Shown: positions 7,928-16,575, counted from the first letter of the stretch. The stretch: 27,930 nucleotides of DNA from Rhodococcus sp. IITR03 (GCA_001017865.1 LATQ01000001.1:754433-782362); one strand, 5' to 3'. The notes: generated from the letters alone by a model not told the origin. Translations and numbers: made by a program.

Positions 7928-8969
7928 GAATTCGAGACGAAGCCGGGAATCGGCGTCACGACGGACCGTTCCGTACGACCGGCCGTGTCCGTCACGGACT
8001 GCACGAACCTGCCGGCCTCGGCAAGCGCGCGCCGACTCTCGGGAAGACTGTCGGCGAAGATCGGGAACGCATGCACCTGGTGTCGCCACAAGTGGAGGTC
8101 GCAGCTCACGCCGGCCTCCCGCACGGCCCGAGCCATGGATTCGGCGTCGCTGCGCAGCAATTCGTCATGACCGGCGTGGATCATCACCGGGGGCAGCACA
8201 CTGAGGTCGTTGTCCAGCGGGCACATCAGTGGTCCGGGCTCCCCGTCGACGGTCAGGCGGGTATGAGTGCCTCGATATAGCGCACGAGCGACTGCACCGC
8301 CGATCCGGGGAACATGGGGCAGGCCGCCTGCATGTCGTGTTCGGCGCGACGATCCGAATCGAGGTCGACCAGCGGCGACAGCGCGACGATTCCAGCCGGT
8401 CGGGGCAGGTCGGATTCCGCGATGGCCAGGGCCGTCATGAACGACAGGTATCCACCGGCGGAGTCGCCTGCGATGACGATGTCCTCTCCGCGATAGCCCT
8501 TCTCGCACAACCACTCGTAGCCGCGTACCGCGTCGTCCACCGCGTGCGCGATGGGAGCGTTCGGCAGCATCCGGTAGTCGACGCTGAGAACCGCGCCGTC
8601 GGCGCGATCCGACAGGCTCACGGCGAGCGAACGGTGAGTGTTCAGTCCGCACATCAGGAAAGCGCCGCCGTGGAGATACAGCACCGCGCGCTTGGTCGAT
8701 CGCCCTTCCGCGCGGATCCACTCGGCACTGCACGTGCCAGGTCGACGTCCACGTACTGCGCCCCGGAGGCTTGGGGAGCAGGGACGCAGCGCCCGGTCGA
8801 CGACCGACAGTGGCCACGCGAGGTCCGGCCGGGCCATCCATGCCCCGACGACCGGCTTCGCGAGTGCACGCACCGCGCCCCGAACGACTCGGGAGCGCAC
8901 GCTACCGCCTCGGTGGGTGCGGCTGACGCCCTCACATCCACCGAAGTCGTCGATCTCCGAAGACAGCAC
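7915..8969 (-). CDS. Alpha/beta hydrolase, HSL-type (family IV) esterase, frameshifted
   Basis: The middle of the protein carries the oxyanion motif YLHGGAFLMCG, the nucleophile elbow GDSAGGYLSF and, later, an acid (HAGHDELL) and the catalytic His (HQVHAFPIF). This is the complete hormone-sensitive-lipase-type catalytic set, found in acyl ester hydrolases such as those of mycobacterial Lip enzymes. Frame changes are seen near 8265 and at about three points between 8700 and 8780, where the neighbouring frames read LLPKPPG, QYVDVDLA and CSAEWIRAEG in turn. The start is taken as GTG 8969, with GGGAGG six bases upstream. The assembled length is about 350 residues. A SigF-like promoter lies 70 bases upstream, divergent from the FAD-Rieske gene. 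The natural ester substrate is unknown. Confidence 0.8.
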
Positions 8970-9039
8970 TGGAACCTCCCGTGGATCACCCCACGAAACC
9001 GGTTGATTTCTTTCGTCTTACGAGGCGTGGTACTGCGGT

Positions 9040-9066
9040 TTACCCACGCTTGTCCGGAATCGAAAC
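9040..9066 (-). promoter_or_regulatory. SigF-like promoter of the hydrolase gene
   Basis: On the reverse strand GTTT (9066-9063), a 17-base spacer and GGGTAA (9045-9040). This is a full consensus match. Confidence 0.7.
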
Positions 9067-9123
9067 ACCCGGTTTCGGGCAACGAACCGGAAAAGTCGGG
9101 TGCTACGCCCTCTTACAGGACCC

Positions 9124-9150
9124 GTTTACCGACCCGGTCGGGGAGGGTAA
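9124..9150 (+). promoter_or_regulatory. SigF-like promoter of the FAD-Rieske gene
   Basis: GTTT (9124-9127), a 17-base spacer and GGGTAA (9145-9150). The ATG at 9160 is 9 bases downstream with no ribosome site between, again predicting a leaderless or near-leaderless mRNA. Confidence 0.7.
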
Positions 9151-9159
9151 CCAGCGCGT

Positions 9160-10721
9160 ATGCCTACCGAGACCACGGTGTCCCTCTGGCGGGATCGCGC
9201 TTCACGGACCGCGATGTCCGACCGGACTGCGCTGTACGACCGGACCGAGCTGTACGACGACTGGACGGCCCGCCGGGAGCGCTACGACGTCGTGGTCGTC
9301 GGTGCCGGGATCACGGGCACCGTGACCGCCCTGCTCCTCGCCGAACGGGGACTGCGCGTCGCGGTGGTCGAAGCCCGGGACATCGGGGCCGTGACCACCG
9401 GAAACACCACCGGCAAGGTGAGCGTCCTGCAGGGCACGCGCCTGTCGCAGATCGGCCGCAGACATTCCGGGGCGATCCGTCAGGGATACGTCGACGGCAC
9501 CCTCGCGGCGCAACGGTGGGTGGTCGACTTCTGCACGCGGCACGGACTCGACTTCGATCGTGCGGACGCCTATACCTATGCGCAGGACCCCTCGAATGTG
9601 AGCATGATCGATGCGGAGTACCACCACTGCCGCGCCGCCGGACTGCCGGCCGAACGGGTCGGCGAGATCCCCCTGCCCTTCGGCGTGGCCGCGGCGGTCA
9701 CCATCCCGGACCAGGTGCAGGTCGATCCCATGCCCATACTGTTCACGGCGGTCGACCGGGCACGCACGGTCGGCGCCGAGGTGTTCGTCGGGCGTCGCGT
9801 GAAGACCGTGGACACCGAGGACGCAGGATGCATCGTCCGCACCGACGACGGCGACATCCGTGCAGATCGCGTGGTACTCGCGACCGGCATCCCCATCCTC
9901 GACCGTGGCGCGTTCTTCGCCCGTCTGGAACCCGATCGCTCGTACTCCATCGCCGTCGAGGTGCCCGGTGGGCCTCCGGAGGGGATGTTCCTGTCCGCCG
10001 ACAGTCCCACCCGATCGCTCCGCACCGCCTCCGCGGTGGGAACGTCCTCGTCGGCGGACCGGCTGCTGCTCGTCGGCGGCAACGGGCACGTCGTCGGCCG
10101 GCACGATTCGACCCTCTCCGCGTACGACGACCTGCTGCGGTGGACTCAGCGGACGTTCCCCGGCGCCCACGAGCTGTACCGCTGGTCGGCGCAGGACTAC
10201 ACGAACATGGACAGCCTCCCCGAGGTCGGGCCCGTCCTGCCCGGCGCCGACCGGATCTGGGTGGCGACCGGCTTCGGCAAGTGGGGCATGACCGGCGGGG
10301 TCGCGGCGGCCACATCATCGCGTCCCGGTTCTCGGAGTCGCCGGATCCCGAGGTCGAGGCGTGGGCGCCCGCCATGGCGGCCTGGCGCACCGAACTGGTG
10401 ACCGGCACTCCCACCGCAGCCAAGCTCAATGCCACCGTCGCATTGCACATGGCCAAGGGCTGGCTGCAGGCCGCGACGTCCTCCGGATCGGAGCCGGAAG
10501 AAGGACAGGGACGGGTGGTACGCAGTTGCGGACGTCCCGTCGGCGTGTCCACGGTCGACGGCCGGACGCACCGTGTGAGCGCGGTCTGCCCGCACCTCGG
10601 CGGAATCCTGCGGTGGAACGACGCGGAGTCGTCGTGGGACTGCCCGCTGCACGGCTCCCGATTCGCCGCCGACGGCGCTCTGCTGGAGGGCCCCGCTACC
10701 GGCAACCTCTCCCCCAGGTGA
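9160..10721 (+). CDS. FAD-dependent oxidoreductase with C-terminal Rieske 2Fe-2S domain, one frameshift
   Basis: Residues about 43-75 hold the Rossmann motif VVVVGAGITGTVTALLLAERG of the DAO/GlpD flavoprotein superfamily. The middle has NTTGKVSVLQG and DYTNMDSLPEVGPV, with a second glycine-rich FAD contact (WVATGFGKWGMTGG) near residue 370. After a single missing base near 10310 the frame continues into a Rieske domain with CPHLGG and CPLHGSRF, the two Cys-x-His pairs that bind a 2Fe-2S cluster. The total is about 520 residues, as in the known family of DadA-like proteins with a Rieske tail. The ATG at 9160 is favoured by its place just after a SigF-like promoter. An amine or amino-acid substrate is plausible but unproven. 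Electrons may leave through the Rieske centre. Confidence 0.8.
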
Positions 10722-10753
10722 CGCCGCGGGTGGAAGAAGGCGTGAGAGCCCGC

Positions 10754-10779
10754 GTTTCACGCCCACCCGAGCCGGGTAG
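10754..10779 (+). promoter_or_regulatory. SigF-like promoter of the DJ-1/PfpI gene
   Basis: GTTT (10754-10757), a 16-base spacer and GGGTAG (10774-10779), 32 bases before the start codon. Confidence 0.65.
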
Positions 10780-10811
10780 TTCTGACAGCAGCCGAGAAAG
10801 GACACACGAAC

Positions 10812-11378
10812 ATGAATTCCGCCGATGGGGCACGACTGTCCGGACTGACCGTCGCGATTCTCGCGACGAACGGAGTCGAGGAGGTCGAGCTCGTCGAGCC
10901 GCGTAAAGCTCTCGAGGACGAGGGCGCCACCGTCCGACTCGTCTCGATCGAGCAGGGCGAGATCCAGGCCATGGAGAAGGACGTCAACGCCGCAGGGAAG
11001 TACACCGTCGATCACCTCGTCTCGGAGGTCTCCCCCGGCAACTTCGACGGCCTGGTGCTTCCCGGTGGAACCACGAATCCCGATCAGCTGCGCCAGGACG
11101 ACAAGGCCGTGTCGTTCGTGCGGGAGTTCGTCACCTCCGGGCGTCCGGTCGGGGTGATCTGTCACGGGCCGTGGACACTCGTCGAGGCCGACGTGGTGCG
11201 CGACCGCACCCTCACGTCGTACCCGAGCGTTCGTACCGATATCCGCAACGCCGGCGGAAATGTCGTCGATCAGGAGGTGGTCGTCGATCGCAACCTCGTC
11301 TCGAGCCGCAATCCCGGCGACCTGCCGGCATTCTGCAAGGCACTCGTCGACCTCTTCGCCGCGAACCCCGCGAGCTGA
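10812..11378 (+). CDS. DJ-1/PfpI-family protein (type 1 glutamine amidotransferase-like)
   Basis: An intact 188-residue protein with the DJ-1/PfpI fold markers: VAILATNGVEEVELVEPRKA at the start with the conserved Glu, VLPGGTTNPDQLR in the middle, and the nucleophile elbow VICHGPWTLVEADVV with the reactive Cys followed by His near residue 118. Enzymes of this group act as stress proteins with reported glyoxalase, deglycase or protease-like activities, and the exact activity cannot be read from sequence. The start at ATG 10812 has AAGGA eight bases upstream. A good SigF-like promoter precedes it, in keeping with a general stress role. The short protein at 11483 follows after about 100 bases. 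Confidence 0.9.
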   Translation: MNSADGARLSGLTVAILATNGVEEVELVEPRKALEDEGATVRLVSIEQGEIQAMEKDVNAAGKYTVDHLVSEVSPGNFDGLVLPGGTTNPDQLRQDDKAVSFVREFVTSGRPVGVICHGPWTLVEADVVRDRTLTSYPSVRTDIRNAGGNVVDQEVVVDRNLVSSRNPGDLPAFCKALVDLFAANPAS

Positions 11379-11482
11379 GTTCCTCGGGCCGCGCACCACG
11401 CCGGCCGATCCTCTTTCCCTCACCGACCGCGACCGCAGAGGTCTCGGTCCGTCCCCACCTGCTTGTCGAAAGGACCTCGACG

Positions 11483-11629
11483 ATGCTCGAGCAGAGCCCC
11501 GTTACCGGCGCCACCACCTCTCCCTCCGCGGCCCTCCACCAGGGCGTGCGATTCAGTACCGCGGAAATCAAGAAGCGCATCGACGAAATGTTCGACAACC
11601 CGGCCGCTCCCGTCCCGAGCGAAAGCTGA
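11483..11629 (+). CDS. 48-residue hypothetical protein
   Basis: An ATG at 11483 with AAAGGA at good spacing opens a 48-residue frame. It begins MLEQSPVTGATTSPSA, continues with a basic amphipathic segment (RFSTAEIKKRIDEMFDNP) and ends in a Pro/Ser tail. Third codon positions are GC-rich as in neighbours. I recognise no family. The central segment could be a short helix that binds another protein. It sits between the DJ-1/PfpI gene and otsA. No SigF-like promoter was found directly before it, so it may be read from upstream. The ribosome site is the best evidence that it is real. Confidence 0.45.
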   Translation: MLEQSPVTGATTSPSAALHQGVRFSTAEIKKRIDEMFDNPAAPVPSES

Positions 11630-11765
11630 TCTCCGAAGAACCGCTGGTCGACGGCCCGCAGCAGCGCTCGCGGTTTGCGGCCACCTACGCCTTGATAACA
11701 AGAAGTAGTCGATTTCGAACATTTGGGATTGGTTCGCCGTGAGGCAGTTTCAAGAAGGCGGGATT

Positions 11766-13207
11766 ATGAACGAAACGAACTCCGACGATTTCGTCGTGGT
11801 CGCCAACCGTTTGCCGGTGGATCTGGAGACGCCGACCGACGGCGGCCCGCCGGTCTGGCGACGCAGCCCCGGCGGTCTGGTGACCGCCATGGAGACCGTC
11901 CTGAGGTCAAGCGGCGGTGCCTGGGTCGGTTGGCCCGGCACTCCCGACGTGACGGTCGAACCCTTCGAGGAGGACGGACTCTCGCTGTATCCGGTGGAGT
12001 TGTCCGCCCAGGAGGTCGAGGAGTACTACGAGGGTTTCTCGAACGACACCCTGTGGCCGCTCTATCACGACGCGCTCATCCCACCCACCTTCGATCGCCG
12101 CTGGTGGCGTACCTACCGCGCAGTCAACAAGCGATTCGCCGAGGCCGCGGCCCGCGCCGCCGCCCCCGGGGCGACGGTGTGGGTGCACGACTACCAGCTC
12201 CAGCTCGTTCCCCGGATGCTGCGCGAGCTCCGGCCCGACGTCACCATCGGCTTCTTCCTCCACATCCCCTTCCCGCCCACCGAGCTGTTCCTGCAGTTGC
12301 CGTGGCGGAAGGCGATCGTCGACGGTCTGCTCGGCGCCGATCTCGTCGGTTTCCATCTCCCCGGTGGGGCACAGAACTTCGTCTACCTCGCCAACCGGCT
12401 CTTCGGACTCCCGGCACCGCGCGGGACCTCGTCCGGTGGCACCATCGATCTCGGCGACCGGCAGGTCCGCGTCGACGCTACCCGATCTCCATCGACGCCG
12501 CGCAGCTCCGGGAACGTTCCGGAGACAAGGACATTCGAGAGCGCGCTGCCGAGATCCGCAGGGATCTGGGCGATCCGGAGGTCATGCTGCTCGGCGTCGA
12601 CCGTCTCGACTACACCAAGGGAATCGACGTACGCCTCGAGGCTCTGTACGAGCTGTTCGCCGAAGGCACCCTCGATCCCGAGAAGGTCGTGATGGTGCAG
12701 TTGGCCACGCCGAGTCGCGAGCGGTTGACGGCGTACGCACAACTCCGCGACCAGGTGGAGCGCGAAGTCGGCCGGATCAACGGCGAGTTCGCCCGCCTCG
12801 GTTCGCCCGTCGTCCACTACCTCCACGCCTCGGTCGACCGCGACGAACTCCTCGCGATGTACGCCGGCGCCGACGTCATGCTGGTCACTCCCCTGCGCGA
12901 CGGCATGAACCTCGTCGCCAAGGAGTACGTCGCCTGCCACGGCGACGGCAGCGGTTCACTGGTGCTCAGCGAATTCGCCGGGGCAGCAGCGGAACTCCGT
13001 CGCGCCCTCCTCGTCAACCCGCACGATCTCGAAGGCGTCAAGCGCGCGATCGTCGAGGCGATCGAGGAGGACCCCGCCGAACGGAAGAGGCGAATGAAGA
13101 CCATGCACGCGCACGTCATGGAGCACGACGTCGCCCGCTGGTCGCGCACCTTCCTCGACGACCTGCGGGCCACCTCGGGTGCGCACGTCGCGGCCTCCGA
13201 AAGCTAG
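11766..13207 (+). CDS. otsA: Trehalose-6-phosphate synthase OtsA, one frameshift
   Basis: OtsA (GT20) joins a nucleotide-glucose to glucose-6-phosphate to make trehalose-6-phosphate, the precursor of the osmoprotectant and cell-wall sugar trehalose. Seen here: [11 protein letters not shown] and [12 protein letters not shown] at the N-terminus (glucose-6-phosphate loop), [32 protein letters not shown] and [16 protein letters not shown], all family hallmarks. One base is missing near 12478, where VRVDA must join [10 protein letters not shown], and the corrected length is 480 residues. The start at ATG 11766 has an AAGGCGGG ribosome site. No otsB phosphatase gene is adjacent in the window. The 3' end lies in an in-frame tandem repeat. 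I found no clear SigF-like promoter here. Confidence 0.93.
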
Positions 13208-13241
13208 GCCACCGAAAGCCGGGCCACCGAAAGCCGGGCCG
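13197..13241 (+). repeat. 15-bp tandem repeat containing the otsA stop codon
   Basis: Three head-to-tail 15-bp copies at 13197-13211, 13212-13226 and 13227-13241. The first reads CCGAAAGCTAGGCCA and the others have CCGGG where copy 1 has CTAGG. The otsA TAG is in copy 1. The repeat is a multiple of three, so without that TAG the frame would read ATESR repeats and run on to about 13283. Confidence 0.8.
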
Positions 13242-13320
13242 CGGGTCCCTCTCCAACGCTTACCGGGAAGGGACCGCGTGCCTGAACCTCGACGAGCTGC
13301 AGACCCGAAGGAATGCAGAC

Positions 13321-13518
13321 CTACTGACTCGGCTGCGGCACCTCGCACTCGATCTCGGGATTGACGCCCGCATAGTTGAGCGGCCCGGCCACCACCGTGA
13401 CCGCCACCGTCGCGAGACTGCTGCAGTTCTGGTCCGAGTCGCTGAAGTAGCCGCGCTGACCGGCCGCCACCGCACCGATGATCAACCAGACCAGGACCAC
13501 GAGACTCAACAATCGCAC
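13321..13518 (-). CDS. Small conserved actinobacterial membrane-anchored protein
   Basis: This intact 65-residue protein begins MRLLSLVVLVWLIIGAVAAGQ (GTG start), a single N-terminal membrane helix or uncleaved signal. It then has RGYFSDSDQNC, a second hydrophobic stretch (SLATVAVTVVAGPLNY) and the ending GVNPEIECEVPQPSQ. From memory, very similar short proteins ending in a Cys-x-x-Pro-Gln-Pro tail are common in mycobacteria and rhodococci and remain uncharacterised. The two Cys residues could form a disulfide outside the membrane. The GTG at 13518 has GAGGTGAG upstream. A SigF-like promoter lies 50 bases before it. It is convergent with otsA. Confidence 0.8.
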   Translation of the reverse strand: MRLLSLVVLVWLIIGAVAAGQRGYFSDSDQNCSSLATVAVTVVAGPLNYAGVNPEIECEVPQPSQ

Positions 13519-13567
13519 GATCTCACCTCGATCCGTCCCATACGCCGGACCGTCCGGCCGGGTAGCA

Positions 13568-13593
13568 GTACCCGAGACGGAAACCGAACAAAC
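13568..13593 (-). promoter_or_regulatory. SigF-like promoter of the 65-residue membrane protein
   Basis: On the reverse strand GTTT (13593-13590), a 16-base spacer and GGGTAC (13573-13568). Confidence 0.65.
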
Positions 13594-13692
13594 GCACCGA
13601 GGAACATGATCCGGTCGTAACGGACGCAACATCTCTCATCCGTACCTCCGGGGTCTGAAACATCGTGTGGGAGTAGCGGCATAATCATTCTT

Positions 13693-14078
13693 ATGACCGA
13701 TTCGCCCCCCGGATGAAGTGTTGAGCCGGATCCTCGCCGACGACGTCTCCCGGCACGTCGGCAGTTTTCCGGTATCTGCTGCCCGACGACTCGTGGGAAT
13801 GGTCGGCTTCCGTCGGCCGGATGCACGGCTACGAACCGGGGCACGGTCAGGCATGTCGTCGTGATCGGCGATCGCATCGTGGACGACGACGGCACGGTTC
13901 TCGCACGTCGGGGTTCTATCTCGACCTGACCGATGCCCTCGAAGAGGACCTGCGGGCAGCGGTCGACGCCGCGATGTCGTCCTTGGCGGACGCCCGCGCC
14001 GTCATCGAACAGGCCAGGGGTGTTCTCATGCTGGCGTACACGATCCCGGCCGAGCGACCCACCGCACATCTCGATTGA
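13693..14078 (+). pseudogene. Decayed PAS-ANTAR regulator
   Basis: Pieces of a PAS-ANTAR protein are visible in order: MTDSPPDEVLSRILADD, then SWEWSASVGRMHGYEPG (PAS start), VVVIGDRIVDDDGTVL and GFYLDLTDALEEDLRAAVDA, and the ANTAR beginning AVIEQARGVLMLAY. ANTAR domains bind RNA hairpins to prevent termination. Three features argue for real decay. An extra C near 13708 and an extra T near 13775 break the frame. About 50 residues of the PAS core appear to be missing between MHGYEPG and HVVVIGD, compared with family members as I remember them. The ANTAR domain stops after IPAER, lacking its conserved second half. The indels could be sequence errors, but the internal loss and truncation could not. 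It was probably once a stress-linked regulator. Confidence 0.6.
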
Positions 14079-14097
14079 GCGACCTGCTCGGGGGTAC
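14073..14097 (+). promoter_or_regulatory. Possible SigF-like promoter before the 118-residue membrane protein
   Basis: GATT (14073-14076), a 15-base spacer and GGGTAC (14092-14097). The -35 variant and spacing match the candidate before rsbW-sigF. Confidence 0.4.
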
Positions 14098-14162
14098 CCG
14101 AAGGTGGAGTCGCGCCCGGCACCGCGCGGTCGCTGCGCGCGCCCTTCGACGTGAGGAGAGCC

Positions 14163-14519
14163 ATGACCCAGGATGTGGAGAAACGTTGGAACGACCCCCG
14201 CACGGCCCGTAAGGCCACGATGTACGCAGGGGGCGTGATCGTCGCCGCTCTCGTGGTGATGGGCGTCGCCATCCTCTGGGGCACGAATTCCGGACAGGAC
14301 TGCAGCGACGCCGCATTCGCGGTGTGCACCGATCCCGCCCGCCAGATCCTGGTCTTCGGACCCACACTCGTACTCCTGCTCGGCGGACTCGGCGCACTGC
14401 TGACGGCCTACCGCACCTGGAAGCGCGGCGGTCGCTGGCCGATCTGGCAGGGTGCAGGATGGGTACTGCTGGTGCTGATGGTCGTCTACGCCACCATCTC
14501 CGCCCGCGCCATCATCTGA
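14163..14519 (+). CDS. Three-helix membrane protein of unknown function
   Basis: An intact 118-residue protein. It has a charged N-terminus (MTQDVEKRWNDPRTARKAT), a first helix (VIVAALVVMGVAILWG), a short loop with two Cys (QDCSDAAFAVCTDPAR), a second helix (LVFGPTLVLLLGGLGALL), a basic loop (YRTWKRGGRW) and a third helix (WVLLVLMVVYATI). The Cys pair probably lies outside the membrane and may form a disulfide. The start at ATG 14163 has GAGGAGAG directly upstream. I do not recognise a named family. Its position among SigF-like units suggests an envelope stress protein (inference). Confidence 0.8.
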   Translation: MTQDVEKRWNDPRTARKATMYAGGVIVAALVVMGVAILWGTNSGQDCSDAAFAVCTDPARQILVFGPTLVLLLGGLGALLTAYRTWKRGGRWPIWQGAGWVLLVLMVVYATISARAII

Positions 14520-14626
14520 TCCGGCGCCCGGTTGTCCCGGCCCGGAGCGGCCGGAGCCACCGGCCCCACACGAACGAACAGGCGGGACAGCAGCGTATTT
14601 CGGTTCGTACCGGCACGACGTGACCG

Positions 14627-14652
14627 GTTTATCCCCCACCACACACGGGAAT
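14627..14652 (+). promoter_or_regulatory. SigF-like promoter of the glycosyltransferase gene
   Basis: GTTT (14627-14630), a 16-base spacer and GGGAAT (14647-14652). The GTG at 14662 is 9 bases beyond the -10 element, the same distance seen at three other start codons in the window. Confidence 0.55.
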
Positions 14653-14661
14653 ACCGCTGTG

Positions 14662-15910
14662 GTGAAGATCGCGATGGTTGCCGGACAAGTGAATCCCCTG
14701 CTCGGTCACGGCGCGCACGCAGGTGCGCCGCCGCAAGGACTGCACGTCCACCTGGCCGAACTGTCCTCCGCCCTCGCCGGGGCCGGCCACGAGGTGGTGG
14801 TCTACACCCGCCGCGAGGACCGCGACGGCCCCGACCGGATCTCCACCCCCGGCGGATACGAGGTGGTGCAGGTACCGGCAGGACCGCCGTCCCCGCTGCG
14901 CCCCGACGAAACCGCCTCGGCAATGGGGGAATTCGGGAGCTTTCTGGATCGGGAGTGGCGTCAGCGGCCACCGGACATCACCCACGCCCACTACTGGCTG
15001 TCGGGTCTGGCCACCCAGCTCGCCACCCGTTCGCTGGGTATTCCCACGGTTCAGACCTTTCACTCCCTCGGCACGGTCGAGCACCGCATCCGGGAGAAGA
15101 CGGCGATGGACGCATCCGCGCGCGACCGAATCCGCTTGGAGCGACTTATCGCCCGGGGCGCGACGCGCATGATCGCGACGAGTTCCGATGAGGTGTTCGA
15201 ACTGGCGCGCATGGGCCTCCCCCGCACGCGGACACAGTTGTGCCGAGCGGAGTGGACGCCGCGCACTACAGCACCGCCGCCGCTCCCGACACCACGAGGA
15301 CCCGCAAGCATCGTCTGCTCGCAGCCGGCCCTCTCGAGCCGGGCTCCGGGTTCGACATCGCCATCGAAGCGCTGGCGGGCATTCCCGATACCGAACTCGT
15401 CATCGCTGCGCATCCCGCTCCCCCGTACCTGTCGCGTCGATCCGACGAGCAGGAGAAGTCCCGTCTCGTGAAGCTCGCGCGCGTACGCGGTGTGCAGGGA
15501 CGCGTTCGGATCCGACGCGATGTCGGTCGGGACGAGATGCCCGGTCTGCTTCTGTCCGCCGACGCCGTGGTCTCGACTCCCTGGCACGATCCGTCAGGGA
15601 TGCTCGCCCTGCAGGCGATGTCGTGTGGTCGCCCGGTGATCGCGACCGCTTCCGGAGGAATGCTCGATACCGTGCTCGACGACGCCACCGGTCTTCTCGT
15701 GCCTACCGTTCCCCCGAGGCCGTCGCGGCAGCCGCGCGCCGGCTCCTCTCCGATGCGACGACACGCGCCACCTTCGGGATCGCCGGACGCGACCGCGTGC
15801 TCGCCCGGTACACCTGGGATCGCGTGGCGGAGGACACCCTTCGCGCCTACGAGCGGTGTGTGCCGGTTCGGCGTACTGCACACCGGACCGCACGGACCGG
15901 TGTGCAGTAG
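14662..15910 (+). CDS. GT4-family glycosyltransferase with altered catalytic motif, two frameshifts
   Basis: This GT-B enzyme begins VKIAMVAGQVNPLLG and has GLHVHLAELSSALAGAGHEV, HAHYWLSGLATQLA, TVQTFHSLG, TSSDEVFELARMG, then PSGVDAAHYS and, after the donor-binding domain, SADAVVSTPWHDPSGMLAL and SGGMLDTVLDDATGLLVP. It is a retaining GT4 type. The E-x7-E motif usually read as EPFGxxxLEAM is here DPSGMLALQAM, so both Glu are changed. Single-base breaks lie near 15237 and 15705. The start GTG 14662 is chosen from its promoter spacing and the domain start. GTG 14659 and GTG 14620 are also in frame. The tail after YERC is encoded in a terminator hairpin and may be extended by error. The substrate is unknown, and a role in stress glycan or trehalose-related synthesis is only a guess. 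Confidence 0.75.
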
Positions 15911-15976
15911 CGCCTGTCGAACTCGGCACATGCGCCGGAACGATCAGCGACGGAAGTCCTGATCGTTCCGGTGCGC
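15876..15976. terminator. Pair of hairpins between convergent genes
   Basis: An 11-bp stem (15876-15886 with 15897-15907) ends at the glycosyltransferase stop. A 13-bp stem (15935-15947 with 15959-15971, loop 11), extendable outward with G-T pairs, overlaps the end of the coiled-coil gene on the reverse strand. Each probably terminates one of the two convergent transcripts. Confidence 0.7.
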
Positions 15977-16444
15977 ACCCGCCCCGCCGGCATCGCCGAT
16001 CCGGCCCTCGCCGCCGGGCACCGAGTTCGACGTCGGCGAACCTGCCGTTCCCGGAGCCGATTCCCCGCGGTGGTCACCGCGATCGGCACGCTCTGCGGAA
16101 CGGGGATCCAGTTCCTCCGCACGGCGACGACGCTCGTCGAGTTCGGCGCGGGCCGCTTCGGCGGTACGGCGTTCGTCCTCGGAGCGAGCACGCAGCCGCT
16201 CGGCCTCGGCTGCCTTGGCTTCGGCTTCCGCCGCGACGCGGCGGGCCTCCGCTTCGGTGCGTTCTGCCGACGCGGTCCGTTGTTCGACACCGGGCCTGTT
16301 CTCTTCGACGCTGCGACGCAGACGTTCGGCTTCGGCACGCCGTCGCTCGGCACGCCGGTTGCGAAGCGTCCACACCAGCACGGCCAGCACCACCAACGCG
16401 ACGACCACCGCTATCACCAGCAGAATCCAGTCGTTCGTGCTCAT
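15944..16444 (-). CDS. Single-pass membrane protein with long charged coiled coil
   Basis: An intact 166-residue protein. The N-terminus is one membrane helix (DWILLVIAVVVALVVLAVLVW), followed by about 80 residues of Arg, Glu and Ala in heptad-like order (RRAERRRAEAERLRRSVEE, then AERTEAEARRVAAEAEAKAA), which predicts a long helical or coiled-coil stalk in the cytoplasm. It ends in a disordered Gly/Asp/Arg tail (GEGRIGDAGGAGAH). Proteins with this layout are common in actinobacteria without a known role. The ATG at 16444 follows GAGGAGG at close range. A SigF-like promoter lies 27 bases upstream. Membrane tethering or stress scaffolding is possible but not shown. Confidence 0.8.
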   Translation of the reverse strand: MSTNDWILLVIAVVVALVVLAVLVWTLRNRRAERRRAEAERLRRSVEENRPGVEQRTASAERTEAEARRVAAEAEAKAAEAERLRARSEDERRTAEAARAELDERRRRAEELDPRSAERADRGDHRGESAPGTAGSPTSNSVPGGEGRIGDAGGAGAHRNDQDFRR

Positions 16445-16470
16445 CTCGACCTCCTCGGGTTCACCAGCGG

Positions 16471-16496
16471 GTTCCCCCGGGTCGAAGTGACGAAAC
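16471..16496 (-). promoter_or_regulatory. SigF-like promoter of the coiled-coil membrane protein
   Basis: On the reverse strand GTTT (16496-16493), a 16-base spacer and GGGAAC (16476-16471). The -10 element departs from GGGTA at one key base. Confidence 0.5.
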
Positions 16497-16540
16497 GGGC
16501 AGGTCGGGCCGATCGGTGTATCGGAGGTGGCCCCGAACGA

Positions 16541-16575
16541 ACCGTTGCCGCCCGGGTATCCCGAACGGCAACGGT
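16541..16575. terminator. Hairpin after the anti-anti-sigma gene
   Basis: A perfect 10-bp stem (16541-16550 with 16566-16575) with a 15-base loop that contains CCCGGG. It lies 58 bases beyond the reverse-strand stop of the STAS gene, in the gap before the coiled-coil gene's promoter. Confidence 0.55.

Noticed and set aside
11630..11765. SigF-like promoter before otsA
   Set aside because: GGGATT at 11725-11730 is present, but no GTTT-like -35 lies at the right distance.
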